Notes under the pieces: model-generated
What the model was told of the DNA's origin: nothing
What the model saw: the letters and a program-made list of their open reading frames with translations, nothing else
Databases searched by the model: none
Translations under genes and position numbers: made by a program
Part shown: in pieces, positions 1 to 10,749 of the stretch
Position numbering within the stretch: the first letter of the stretch is position 1
Layout: every line of letters begins with the position of its first letter
Assembly (NCBI GenBank): GCA_973895155.1
Contig: OZ316894.1
Coordinates: forward strand, 27,075,422-27,139,421
Direction of reading: 5' to 3'
DNA length: 64,000 nt
DNA from: Marsupella aquatica
Taxonomy: Eukaryota > Marchantiophyta

Positions 1-1
1 G

Positions 2-2023
2 AAGGGCATTGAGATTGACAAAGGTAAGCTAGCAGTATGGCTAGATATCATGCAACCTAAGAACATAAAAGATGTAAGATCCTTCTTGGGATGCATTGGT
101 TACTATCGCCGGTTTATCAAGGATTTTGCCAAGCTGGCTTTACCATTAACCAATATGCTCAAGGCAGGAGCAGACTTCGAACCCACACCCGAACGAGTCA
201 CAGCGGTGGTAGAATTGAAGCAGATGTTAGTAGAGGCCCCAGTCATGATAGCACCGGACTGGAACAAAGATTTTCATGTTTTTGTAGATGTCTCGGGCTT
301 CTGTATTGGCTCAGTACTAAGTCAGTTGGATGAGAAAGGAAGGGACCATCCCATATACTTCGCAAGCCGTCAGCTTGCCGATGCCGAACGGAACTACTCT
401 ACCACGGAAAGAGAAGCATTAGGAGTCATTTATTCTTGTAAAAAGTTTAGGCATTATTTACTAGGGTACAAGGTAATCTTTCATACTGATCATGAAAGTT
501 TGAAGTACCTAGTCAATAAGCCGGACCTTACAGGCAGAGTAGCAAGATGGATTTTGCTATTACAAGAGTTTGACTATGAGCTGAGGATCAAGCCGGGAAA
601 GTTACATGCCAATGCCGACTTCTTTTCAAGGATCACAGGTAAACCTGCCACGGATTGCATCGATGATCGATTCCCCGACGAGGAGCTATTCGTTGTGGAA
701 ATAGCTGGTACATGGTACCCTGAGATTTTACAATTTCTCAGCACTTCCAGATTACAGCCAGGATTAAGCCGAGAGCAAGCCGCAGTCTTTGTGCGGAAGG
801 TCAGACAGTATCAGTGCATTAAAGGCATACTGCACAAGCATGGAATCAACGGCACAATTCAAAGGTGTTTGGAAAAGAGAGAGGTAAAACGAGTCCTACG
901 GGCCATGCATGGAGAGGAGGCCAGAGGACATTTTGCCCCAGTAACCACGTCTAAGAAAATATTAAATGCCGGTTACTGGTGGCCCACCTTGCACAAGGAT
1001 GTCTATCAGTTTATCAAACAATGCGATCCTTGTCAACGAGCGGGAGGACCAAGGGCGTCCACCAGGCATCCACTGCACCCTATTCTACCTCTGGCACCAT
1101 TCGAGAAGTGGGGTATTGATTACATTGGACCTCTGAAACCATTGACCCACCCTCGACGGAACAAGTACATAATCCTGGCTACGGATTATGCAACTAAATG
1201 GGTAGAGGCCAGACCAACAACGAAGGATGATGCAATTACTACGGCTAGATTCATGTATGAGCAGATCTTCACCAGGTATGGAGCACCCCTAGAATTAGTT
1301 AGTGATAGAGGAACCCATTTTTTGAATGATATAATTAGTCGTTTAAATGAGCAGTATTTAGTTAAACATAGGCCTACTACTCCCTACCATCCAAAGGCAA
1401 ACGGGTTGACAGAACGAGCAAACGGAATCATAGGAAATATATTGAACAAGACAGTAGCTCAGAACAAACTCGATTGGGATGATAAATTGTTTGCTGCTGT
1501 TTTTGCTTACAATCTGGCCTATAAATCCACTACCGGTCATACACCCTTCTTCTTAACCTTTGGACAAGAAGCCCTGGTACCCATGCAACTTGAGATACCG
1601 ACATTTCAAGTTACAATTGAGGAAAGAGCCTCAGCGGAGGAGACCCTAAAGGAGCGAGAATATAGGTTAGAAGCTTTAGAGGAAGCGAGAATGATTTCAG
1701 CCGAGAGAGTAGAATATAGACAGAATATCATGAAGCAGCAGTATGATAAAAGGTTAAAAGTAGTTAGTATTCATACCGGTGATCTTGTGTTACTTTATGA
1801 CAGTAGGTATAGTAGGTTTCCAGGGAAGCTTTACACTCGCTGGTTAGGACCCTTTAGAGTAACCATGATGTTCCCCAATGGCTCCGTACAATTGGCCAAC
1901 ATTACGGGAGAGGTATATCCAGTTCGCATCCATTATGACCGCCTCAAGAAATACTATATGGACGAAGATGAAGTTGTTCGCGAGGACGCTTCACAATTAA
2001 GTGGGGAGCTATGTGATGCCTAG
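2..2023 (+). CDS. Ty3/gypsy pol, partial: RT C-terminus, RNase H, integrase
   Basis: The frame is open from base 2, so the N-terminus is missing. It begins in the RT thumb region (FLGCIGYYRRFIKDFAKLA). RNase H follows, with its acidic residues visible in DVSGF, TTEREALG and HTDHESLKYL. The integrase has the zinc-binding HHCC module (His near HGEEARGH, then CDPCQ) and the D-D-E catalytic residues in GIDYIGPL, LVSDRGTHF and GLTERANG. A basic C-terminal domain ends at TAG 2021-2023; I see no chromodomain. Order RT-RNaseH-IN identifies Ty3/gypsy rather than copia. The protein would copy element RNA into cDNA and insert it. No internal stop or frameshift is visible, so this copy is either young or recently selected. 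A large ORF follows on the same strand 103 bp downstream, where some LTR elements carry an extra gene. Confidence 0.95.
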   Translation, partial: KGIEIDKGKLAVWLDIMQPKNIKDVRSFLGCIGYYRRFIKDFAKLALPLTNMLKAGADFEPTPERVTAVVELKQMLVEAPVMIAPDWNKDFHVFVDVSGFCIGSVLSQLDEKGRDHPIYFASRQLADAERNYSTTEREALGVIYSCKKFRHYLLGYKVIFHTDHESLKYLVNKPDLTGRVARWILLLQEFDYELRIKPGKLHANADFFSRITGKPATDCIDDRFPDEELFVVEIAGTWYPEILQFLSTSRLQPGLSREQAAVFVRKVRQYQCIKGILHKHGINGTIQRCLEKREVKRVLRAMHGEEARGHFAPVTTSKKILNAGYWWPTLHKDVYQFIKQCDPCQRAGGPRASTRHPLHPILPLAPFEKWGIDYIGPLKPLTHPRRNKYIILATDYATKWVEARPTTKDDAITTARFMYEQIFTRYGAPLELVSDRGTHFLNDIISRLNEQYLVKHRPTTPYHPKANGLTERANGIIGNILNKTVAQNKLDWDDKLFAAVFAYNLAYKSTTGHTPFFLTFGQEALVPMQLEIPTFQVTIEERASAEETLKEREYRLEALEEARMISAERVEYRQNIMKQQYDKRLKVVSIHTGDLVLLYDSRYSRFPGKLYTRWLGPFRVTMMFPNGSVQLANITGEVYPVRIHYDRLKKYYMDEDEVVREDASQLSGELCDA

Positions 2024-2126
2024 ACAGGAATCACTCGGCCGGTTAAGTGGGTAAAGCAGGAAGGCACCCTAGGAACACCTTAGTATAGTGACAAAACAAG
2101 GAAAATATAAACAATTAGGGGCAACC

Positions 2127-5100
2127 ATGGAACCCGGGCAGAGGCCGGAGGTAAGGCTGAGGGTGAAAAACCGATTAGGGTTAGGACGCGTTAAGCGTCG
2201 GCGGCTAGGAAGGATCAACGGGAAGAAGGACCGGCAGAGGAGAGGGGTAAGGAGCGCTTGCAGGAGATGGTGGCTCATTTGCGAGCACGAACTAGGCAGA
2301 CGACTACGGGAGGCCAACTACTGTCAGCTGCTTAGGCAAGCACTCGGGGAGAGAGTAGATACCGACGATCAACCTAAGGAGGGTATGAGCAACGTCAATC
2401 AAGCGGCACATTTCTGGGGATGCCTGTTCGAACGGGCAACTGAGTACATCAAGACTTACGAGGACGAGGAGTCAGAAAGGGCAGCTCGAGAACGGCAGGA
2501 GCTCGCTCGATTGTGGGAGCTGCAGAAGATGGCTTTCTTAGGAGGCGAACTCATCAAGGACGAGTTCCTGTGGACGCCTACTTCCAATCAACTCGACGAT
2601 CTTCTGTTTTGCAAAGACAGCGTCGTCGGCATCCGAGAGGCCATCAAGAACTGCAACGACATACACTGGGAATTAAAGGGTAGCACGGAAAGGTGGACCC
2701 GGGCAACGGTGCTAGGAGAAACCTCCACGGCAGCAGAGATGAAGAGGAAGGGAGCCGTCAACGATGAAGCCACCCCTGCAAAAAGAACGAGGTAGGCGGC
2801 ACCAAAGAAGCCAGCCGAGCAGCATAGCAGGAGGCAGGGAGAAGCCGAAGAGGAGGAGGTCGATCCCATCAAGGCCATTCCAACCAGGGATGACACCTGG
2901 AAGGGCTGGGCGGCAACCCTACCGGTGGAGGTGCAACTACATTTTGCACGGGAGGAGGATGAATGCTTTACGGCCATGCAGACCAAGAAGTACCAAGGCT
3001 TCATGGCCGGATCCGGCTTGGAGGCCTTTGTAAGATTACCATGGCTGAAGCCGGAGGTACCGGAGTCAGACCTATTAGAATTCGTGGGGTCATGGGAACC
3101 CGAGACCAATTGCACGAGGATATATGGGAAGGATTTCTATCTTACTCCCAAGGTGATTGCCGAAGTGTTTGGCTTGCCGATGGGCAATAAGACCAAAGTT
3201 GATACCAGGAAGACCTTGCCTGACAAGGAGTTCCGGTCGTTCCCCGGGCCATCAACGAAGAATGGCTTCTTCCGGAACACCTGCACCAACCCGCACATAG
3301 GAGAGATGATCGACTTCTTGCGGGTGACCATGCATTGTAACTTGCCGAGGGCAGAGATCGGCAAGGCACAGGTCTATCTGGCAGAAAGGCCAGACCCAAG
3401 CCGGGACTACAACGGGTACCTCCTCAACCAATTGAAGAAGATCTTAAAGGAGGAGCAGCAGGTAATCGGCATGGGGAGCGTGTCGCGGCTTGGCTATCAC
3501 ATGCCGCTGTTGTGCCGGTATGCCAGAGGTCAGACTTTTGCCCCGGTACTTCCCCTGCAGGTAAGGGCACCCGAGGAAGCTCCAACGCCGAGGCCGTTGG
3601 CTAAGAAGCCTCAACCACCTGTTAGTCCTACGATCGAGCAGGTGTTTAGGCCCAGGAAGGAAGACTTGCCGATGCAGCAACCAGGCATGCAGAGTCTGCT
3701 GAAACTACTGGAGAAAGAAAAGAGATCGGCATCGGCAAAAACAACGGCAACGGCAACAATGCAGGACACTACTACAGAGGTAGGCCTACACCGGCTCACA
3801 AGAGAAAACCCCTTTGCTGGAGACAAGGAGAGAATCAGGCCGGAATCCAAGCCAGGTGTTCGAATGTACGTGGGAACCTCAAGCTCCGAATCTGAGGCAG
3901 AATTGCCTGAAGCTCCTACCAACGAAGAGGAGAGGGAGAAGCCGGACGTCCAAGAGGTAGAGGAGGCAGTGGAGGACTGCAGCCATGATAATTCCGGCTA
4001 TGGGTCGGACCATCACGTTCCAGGAGTAAGGACCTGTGGCCGGTTTTTCCCCACACTTCCAAGGGTAGTGCGAGGGGACCCCAACCAGCAGAGTAGCCCT
4101 GAGTCTCCCCCACCAGATGTTGCTCCCCCGAGCTTCGACGGCATAAAACAGACGGTGCAGGAATTTCAGGAGCGAATCAAGCAGGAGGAAGAGGCCGCCC
4201 TGGCTAAGGAAAAGGATTTACCAGGAGGAGATTGGCGGGAGGACATCAGGCGGCTAGCCGAAAAAGGAAGCAAACCTCTAGCCACGATTGAAGAGATCCG
4301 CAGGACGGCTTGGGAGCAGAGGCCACGATGGGCAATGCCGATCACTTCTACTTACTCCACCTACGCTAAGAATAGAGCCATGGAGTATGGTGAGATGTGT
4401 GGGGAACTTGCGCTCGGCATCTTTGGAGAGGAGTTGGAGGTAGGACCCTTTTTCCATAGGGAGCAGTTGGAGAAGCACCAATTAGAAGAAGCGGTGGCTT
4501 TAGAGAGAAGCAAGAAGGACGAGGTCATTCGGCGGCTTAGGAGGATGGAAGCCGAGATTGAAGATCTAAGGGCGGCCAAGAAAGCCCAAGATGAACTGCG
4601 GATTAAACGACATGAGCTGAACATCATGCAGGGGCAGTTGGACGCCGCGCAGGTTGATAATCAGAATATCAAGGATAAACTGACTCAGACGCAGGAAGAG
4701 TTGGCCGACACGATCAAAGAAAGGGAAAAGTGGAAGCAAGAGCTGAAGAATACAGAGGAGGCCCACATAACAGCCAACAGCCGGGCCATGGCGGAGACCC
4801 AAAGAAAGGAATGGGCGTTGAAAGGGGAGCTCGAGAAAATCCGCGGAGCCCTTGAGCAGAAGGAGGTCGAGTTAGGGAAATCCTATCAAGGGATTATGGC
4901 GCTGCAGCAGGAGCTTGCGTCCCTGACGACCAGCTTCAAGGCCGACCTAAGGGAGAAGGACGAGATGCTCGAACAGACTTACGCCAAGATGAACCAGATG
5001 GAGTCTGTCATCATTGCAGAGCTCGACAAGGAGCTAAGAGCAACCCAGGAGGAGAAGGCTACCTTAAAGAAGGAATTGGAGGAAGCCCACAGGGAGCAGG

Positions 5101-5750
5101 AGGAGGCCAAAAACGAGCTGGAGGGGGCACGTAAGGACCTGGATGAAACCCAAGAGGAGTTGGAGGAAATCACGAGGAAGATGGAGAACCTACAGCGGCG
5201 GGCCGACAACCAAACAGAGCGGCTGAAGAAACAAGCCGCAGTATTTAAATGCTTAGCTGCAGCAGGTCCATCTCCTGTTGGGACAAACCAGTTACCAGGG
5301 GTGGTAATTGCCGAAGGACAAGCCGCGCCACCTGCACCAGTGCCGGAAGTAAGTGGGAAGGGGAAGGGACCAGCTGCCAAGCCACCAACGAAGAAGAAGC
5401 GGAAACCTTCAGGGTCAAGGAGTAATACGACTTCACAGGCCGTGGTGATCAAGGAGGTAGACCCAGCACCGACCCCAGACAGGGTCACGGCTAAGGATCC
5501 AACTACCCTAGGGGAAGGGGAAGCCGAAGCCGTGGGAGTGGCTGAGGCCGAAGCCGTGGGAGTGGCTGAGGCCGAAGCCGTGGGTATTGCCGAGGCCGGT
5601 GTCGAGGCTGAAGCCGAAGGTGGACCCAGTCAGGCCGATGGAGAGTTGACTCGGTCAAGGGCAGGTAATCTGTCAGTAGGCGGGCCAACGGCAGTGGCTG
5701 AGGAGGAAGTGTTGGGGGCGTCCATTGAGGATCCACCACCGGTGTCGTGA
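2127..5750 (+). CDS. Retroelement extra ORF: plant-mobile-domain-like plus long coiled coil, one in-frame TAG
   Basis: Start chosen at ATG 2127, which has a good plant context (ACC ATG G). One frame runs to TGA 5748-5750 (about 1,207 codons) with a single in-frame TAG at 2793-2795. The N-terminal part is basic. A globular region (roughly residues 80-470) contains MSNVNQAAHFWGCLFERA, GSGLEAFVRLPW, LEFVGSWEPE and VIAEVFGLPMGNK. It resembles plant-mobile-domain or plant transposon-protein families and is clearly related to the ORFs at 40.3-42.55 kb and 52.8-54.0 kb. Next come a low-complexity Pro/Glu region, a charged coiled coil (about residues 780-1045), a basic KKKRK nuclear-type signal and an EAEAVGVA repeat. 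Function is unknown. Its position downstream of pol suggests a structural, targeting or regulatory role. The TAG could be a mutation or a readthrough site; a relative aligns across it without a stop. Confidence 0.75.
5515..5600 (+). repeat. In-frame short tandem repeat in the extra ORF
   Basis: A 24-bp unit (reading GAAGCCGTGGGAGTGGCTGA and a few more bases) is repeated about three times and encodes EAEAVGVA-type octapeptides. It is a coding minisatellite near the acidic C-terminus. The unit length is a multiple of three, so length changes would keep the frame. Confidence 0.75.
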
Positions 5751-6734
5751 CGGTGCAAGGGCGCCGTTCCTTTTAGGGAGGGCGGACGTGGAGGGAGGAG
5801 GCGTGAGTGGGCAGGGCGGGCACGGATCTCCACGTTTAGGATTAGGATCCGAACCAGGAGCGGCCCTGACACTTAGCTTAGTGGGATTGCGGTCCCACTG
5901 GTAGGAGCAACACTTGTGCTCCTGCCTTGCTGTACATAGGTAGATTCGGGCAAGTAGATTACTGTTAAGTAGATTAGGCTTACGATGCAAAGAATGGCGG
6001 ATCCACTACCAGGATAAGTACCTGGGCAGCGGGGAGCTCAGGGCCTCTTCTTTAGCAAGTTTTTAGTTTGCACCAGCCGGGCTGGGATCAAGTAGTACGA
6101 GAAGCTCTCGGTTAGTCATACAGTGACCCTTGTGTATATTCATGTTTCCTCATGCCTAAGAGCTGAATAGAGTTGGCCTCACGGCTTAGTTCGCAGAACT
6201 TGTGTATGAGATGTACTGTTTGTATGGCAAGTGCATGGTATGACTCAGTCAGAATGAGTCATTTTGCTATTTGTGTGTCGCATTAACTTGTGTGAAGAGT
6301 GCCCACATCAACAGAAGGAAGGAAAGTAAGCAGGGGAGTGAGAGTTGGATGTGTCGAGCTGAGAGAGGTCTTAGCGGCTTAACCAAAGGATCATTCCGGC
6401 AGTGGGAATCCAAACATACCTAACAAGACGGAGGGGAAGACAGGGGAAGACAGGGGAAGGCCTATATTAGGCCGGCTACGTATCTCATGACCCGATGAAG
6501 GATCTGTCCAGTATATGTGTGTAAAATGTTAATAGTAGTAGTAGAAGGTTAGCAGCGTCCCATGCCGCTAAGCCGCGGAAACGGCCTCGCCAAGCACGAA
6601 ACCTGCGGGAATCGGCTTGAGCTGGGGGGTTTCTTGGGTTTAGGGAGCCATGGGACGCACCACAGCTTCTAAGCAACAAGGAGGACCTGGCGCTTCTAGA
6701 AGGAGCCTAGAGGGAAGGAAGGAGGGAATTTGCA
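5751..6734 (+). other. Probable 3' UTR and 3' LTR of the gypsy element
   Basis: No coding frame is convincing here. Purine-rich tracts suited to a polypurine tract occur at about 5772-5822 and again at about 6428-6458, where GGGGAAGACA is repeated. A 3' LTR is expected in this interval, but its partner lies outside the window and I cannot set the ends. Near 6563 and 6647 an inverted pair (GCGTCCCATG / CATGGGACGC) flanks about 80 bp. A single TTTAGGG motif occurs at about 6639. Confidence 0.4.
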
Positions 6735-9700
6735 AACCCTGTGCTGCGATTTTCAAAAGCGTGCTCCAATTTTAGGCAAAAATACATGGAGTTACAAGCA
6801 AGACCAAGGCTGGCAGAGGTTGAGATGGAGTTTCTTAGAGCGAGAATGAGAGCACTGAAAGCATCCATTCTGGAGGAACACACAGAGGATGAAATCAAGG
6901 AATACACGGAAACAGAAGACACACTGCATGCAACCGAGTTGGAAGTGGCTAATAAGGGACGGAGACTTGCAAGGATTAAATGGCTGGGAGAAGGAGACGA
7001 ATCAACAAAGTTCTTCTATGCGATAGTAAAGGCTAAACGCGCCCGAGAAACCATGAACCTGATTCTCAAAGAGGATGGGACGGAGATAACAGAGGCGGCA
7101 AGCATTGTGCTTGAAGTGGAGAAAATGTGTCAAGCACTTTATGCACCGCAGGAACCCTCACAAAGGGAGACACAAGAACGACGGCAAGAGAGGAGACGTC
7201 TACTGCAACACACAAAATTTGCGCTTACAGCGGCAGAGAGAATGAAATTGGAAGCTCTCCCGACAACTAAAGAGGTGAAGGAAGTGCTTTGGATGCTACC
7301 AGGAGACAAATCGCCTGGCCCAGACGGCTTAACGGCATAAGTACTGCGCGCATGCTGGGAGTTTCTGGGACAGGACTTGGTGGAAATGATACAAGAATTC
7401 TGGATGACAGGAGAGATTGATAGTGCGTTAAAAGAAGGGATAATAAAGCTCATTCCGAAGAAGCCTGATAAGAGATCACTGAAGGACTGGCGTCCCCTTA
7501 CAATGTTGAACACAACGTACAAAGTCATTGCTAAGATCCTGGCATTGCGGTTACAAGAAATCATGAACAAGATAATCAGCCCCCAACAGACCGGATTTAT
7601 ACAGGGGCGCCACATTCTGGAAAACATCTCACTGGCCTGGCTCGCATGTGACTGGATACTGCACAAGAAGACGGAGGCACTTTTCTTGAAGTTGGATTTC
7701 GAAAAGGCCTTTGACAGGGTGAATCACGAATACATATGGGACACAATGCACTTACTGGGAATAAGTGGCCACTTTATCACACTGGTACGGGCTCTGTTGG
7801 CTGGATCTTTCTCGAAGGCAATGGTCAATGGTTTTGCGACGGGTATGATTGAGCTTAAGAGGGGGGTGAGACAGGGCTGCCCCTTGTCACCCCTACTTTT
7901 TGTCATCTCGACACAACCGCTGATGGACTTCTTAGCTACGGAGATGGAGGCTGGGAGACTTAGTGGACTGTCAATCATGGACACACTCACAATATGCTAC
8001 AGATTATTCGCAGATGATGTTGGAATGTTCATTCCTGCCACGGAGGAAGCTTTCACCCAGGCACAAACTGCACTTGCATGTTATGAAATGGGTTCTGGAG
8101 CAAAGCTGAACCTACGAAAATCTGTGGTGATTCCCTTGGCAATTGAGGTCATCCCGGATTGGCTGCTGTACTCTGGCTGTCAAGTGAGTGCAATGGGGGA
8201 GGTTCAGAAATATCTGGGCGCTCCCTTGGGGGCCGGTCTGAAGACTGAGCAACTGCACAGATTCTGCCTAGATAAAATCAGCTCACGACTGTCATCCTGG
8301 ACAAATAAGCTCCTCTCTTTCACAGGTCGAACCTTATTGGTCAAACACGTGCTCCAGGCCATCCCAATCTACCATGTGATGCACCTCAAGGCTTCAGCGG
8401 GTCTGGCCAAGAAACTCATTGCCCTCAGTAGAGATTTTCTGTGGGGATATAATCCTGCAGGTGGGAAGAAAATTCCGCTGGTGGCATGGGACAAGATGAC
8501 ACTTCCAAAAATAGAGGGCGGCCTGGGATTCAAGGACTTCAGAAGCCACTCCAATGCATTATTATCACAATGGTTCACTAAGGCCCTAGAGTATCCAGAC
8601 AGGGAATGGTCGAAGATGCTGGCAGCCAACTTATCTTTAATGGGATGGTTGAATTACAAGGTGATCAGAAGAAACAATTACACGTTCAAGGATAGGCTTC
8701 TGCTCTACTCCTAGGGCAGGCGGTGGTCTCAGGTATACAAGTGGTCTATGGAAGGCTTGGGAGGAGTTGCGTGCCCATCTGGCTTTTTGTCCTGGGAGAT
8801 ATGGTGCCCCTGGACGCTGGAGCATTAACGATGCAATTAGATGTATGGTAGATTTCAATTCATTGCCAAATGTGGACATTGTAGGAGTCACTGCTATTTG
8901 TGGACGCTTGGGAATGAGATCAATTCAGGACGGATGGTCGGTGGAGACAGGGGGCTGGAAAGACCTTCCGCTTAGGGGGCAGGTGCTGCGAGGATTCACT
9001 GGGGAGCACAGAGGGCTGGCTAGAGCGTTCCTAGGGAGAATTTGGGAGTCAACTGCCTGCAGGTGGGACAGGGATCCTCCGGCCAGACAGTGGCGCTGGT
9101 CTGACAGGGCAGAACCTCTCAAGGACTTTCAGATCACCAACTGCAGGGTCTACCAGTTCTTGAGACCCAAGATGAGCCTTCATGTGCTGCTTAATAGGTG
9201 TTGGTCCTCACACCGGTCGGAAATTGAATGGTGCATTGGATGGAAGAAGCTGTGGATTTCTGACCTCTCCTGCAGGGCAAAAACCTTTATCTGGCGGATC
9301 CTGGTTGGTGGATTGTTTACTGGTCAACGGGCCCTCCGTATCCAGGCTGGTACTGGGAATTGCAAGCTTTGCTGTGGGGTCTTGGAGATGATGCAACATT
9401 TGTTCATTGAATGTTCCCATGCCTCATGTTGCTGGAGGATGTGTGATAGGATTTTGACAGAGCTTCGCTTACCCATTGGAGGTGGTCTGCTGGCTATTCT
9501 TGATGCATCGACAGGACCGGAGCCTATTCACACTGCTAGGATCTTTTGTGTATATCAGACTCTCTGGATGATTTGGCTGGGAAGAAATGAACATATGTTC
9601 TCTGACAAGGTGGGACGTTCATTTGACTTGGGCCTGATGCTTGCTGAGACTGCCAATCACATCCATGCGGTTGGGGCTGGTTTACGCTTTGGGCGGCGTC

Positions 9701-10038
9701 GCTCTCGGTTGAACCGGGCTCAGGAATGGTTGCGAGGAACGAGGCAAATCTGGCTTAGACGGAGTGGGGACAGGATTCTCTTGGTGCCCTCTAGCGGCGG
9801 CGTTGCTGATTGAGGGGTCTGCTTTTTGGAGGGCTGCTGTGGGGAGGGCATGGGTGCTCTCTTGATCGGTGTTATTTCCCTTCTTTGAGGGGGGGCTCTC
9901 CCTGGGGCTTTGATGCTCTCTTTTGTGCTTTTGGGCTCTCTTTGTGGCTCGCTAGTGTGCTGTTGCTGTCCCTGTATTAAGGGCTGTTGTTCCCCCTATC
10001 CGTGGGGTCTTTCACGGTATTAAAATTTATAAAAAAAA
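6735..10038 (+). mobile_element. LINE (non-LTR retrotransposon), 5'-truncated, decayed
   Basis: Plant-type LINE reverse transcriptase sequence runs from about 6741 to 9813. A 3' UTR follows that ends in an A-rich tail (AATTTATAAAAAAAA) at about 10038. The apurinic endonuclease domain and ORF1 expected upstream are absent, so this is a typical 5'-truncated insertion. The 5' junction is approximate and I could not identify a target-site duplication. It abuts, and may interrupt, the end of the gypsy element. Confidence 0.8.
6741..9813 (+). pseudogene. LINE ORF2 remnant: reverse transcriptase and zf-RVT domain
   Basis: Segment 1 (6741-7340) ends with the conserved PGDKSPGPDGL stretch and a TAA at 7338-7340. 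Segment 2 (from 7341, same frame) carries the RT core: LDFEKAFDRV, GVRQGCPLSPLLF and the catalytic box LFADDV (Phe in place of the usual Tyr of YADD). It ends at TAG 8712-8714. Near 8700 the frame slips by one, and segment 3 (to 9813) carries the zf-RVT zinc-binding region (CKLCCGV followed by HLFIEC) and a tryptophan-rich C-terminus. The family copies its own RNA at the insertion site. With one nonsense codon, one frameshift and no endonuclease domain, this copy cannot be active by itself. Confidence 0.92.
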
Positions 10039-10152
10039 CCATTCCAATGAATATAATCATGGTCTGGATAAGACAGTGCCAATAGTAGGTCAAATAAGTA
10101 TGACCTTAGAATTACATATCTATCTCTATCTTATGAAGGTAGTTTCATATGT

Positions 10153-10749
10153 TCAGGGCCCAAGGCCAACAGAATCACTCTCCAAGCAGATTTTCTTCCC
10201 AGCTCTTGCAGAAATAGCATCATGCTGATGAGTGGATGGAACTCTTGTACTATTCGACACGTAGGGTGTGTCAGAGACCAAAGAATCTACTACGCGAAGT
10301 GGAAGTTTGCCTTTCAAAGCATGTGTATGTCCTGGATCTATTCTGTGCATAGTAATCTCCCGAGTAATCTTGGACAGGTTGGGAGAAATTGGGACCAAAG
10401 GTTCCCGTGCTTCTACTACAAGTTTTCTCTCAGTTGCAGTCTTTGTAGAGATTGTTTTATTCTTATGTCCTCTCCGCTGCAACATCTGAACAACCTCTGA
10501 TTGCAGGACTTCCAATGTCTTGTTCTCGCTGAGAAGCCGATGGTTTTCTGCTTTCAACCTCTCAACCTCGTGTTTCAATTCCTGGGTCTCTCTATCACGA
10601 ATTTTGGCATTTAACATGTCCGTCTGCAACGCAGGCCAAAGGTCTTCACAAAGCATTGACTGCACATGAGTCAAGTACTCTTTTGCCTCTTTTATCTTCC
10701 CCAAATAATTAGTAGCAAGGCCCTTCAGATTATCTTTGCTAGGCTCCAT
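10153..10749 (-). CDS. Hypothetical coiled-coil protein, 198 aa
   Basis: An uninterrupted minus-strand frame runs from ATG 10747-10749 (context CACA ATG G) to TGA 10153-10155. Residues about 45-95 form a heptad-patterned coiled coil or leucine zipper (RETQELKHEVERLKAENHRL and onward). A basic Ser/Thr-rich tail follows, containing PLVPISPNLSKI and ALKGKLPLRV. I do not recognise the family. There is no signal peptide or membrane segment, so it is likely soluble. It lies just beyond the LINE 3' tail and has no clear partner gene. It could be a genuine small gene, one exon of a larger gene, or a captured fragment. Composition and length make a chance ORF unlikely but not impossible. Confidence 0.5.
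   Translation of the reverse strand: MEPSKDNLKGLATNYLGKIKEAKEYLTHVQSMLCEDLWPALQTDMLNAKIRDRETQELKHEVERLKAENHRLLSENKTLEVLQSEVVQMLQRRGHKNKTISTKTATERKLVVEAREPLVPISPNLSKITREITMHRIDPGHTHALKGKLPLRVVDSLVSDTPYVSNSTRVPSTHQHDAISARAGKKICLESDSVGLGP

Larger units (their letters stand above)
1..6734 (+). mobile_element. Ty3/gypsy-type LTR retrotransposon, 3' portion
   Basis: The window opens inside the reverse transcriptase of a Ty3/gypsy element. In order it holds the RT thumb, RNase H and integrase (2-2023), a 103-bp gap, a large extra ORF (2127-5750) and about 1 kb of non-coding DNA that should contain the polypurine tract and 3' LTR. The 5' LTR, gag and most of RT lie outside the window, so LTR ends cannot be proved by comparison. 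The right end is set only by the start of LINE-like sequence near 6735 and is approximate. Confidence 0.7.

Noticed and set aside
6420-6460. GGGGAAGACA repeats as the definite polypurine tract of the gypsy element
   Set aside because: Plausible, but a second purine tract at 5772-5822 is as good and the partner LTR is outside the window, so no boundary is claimed.
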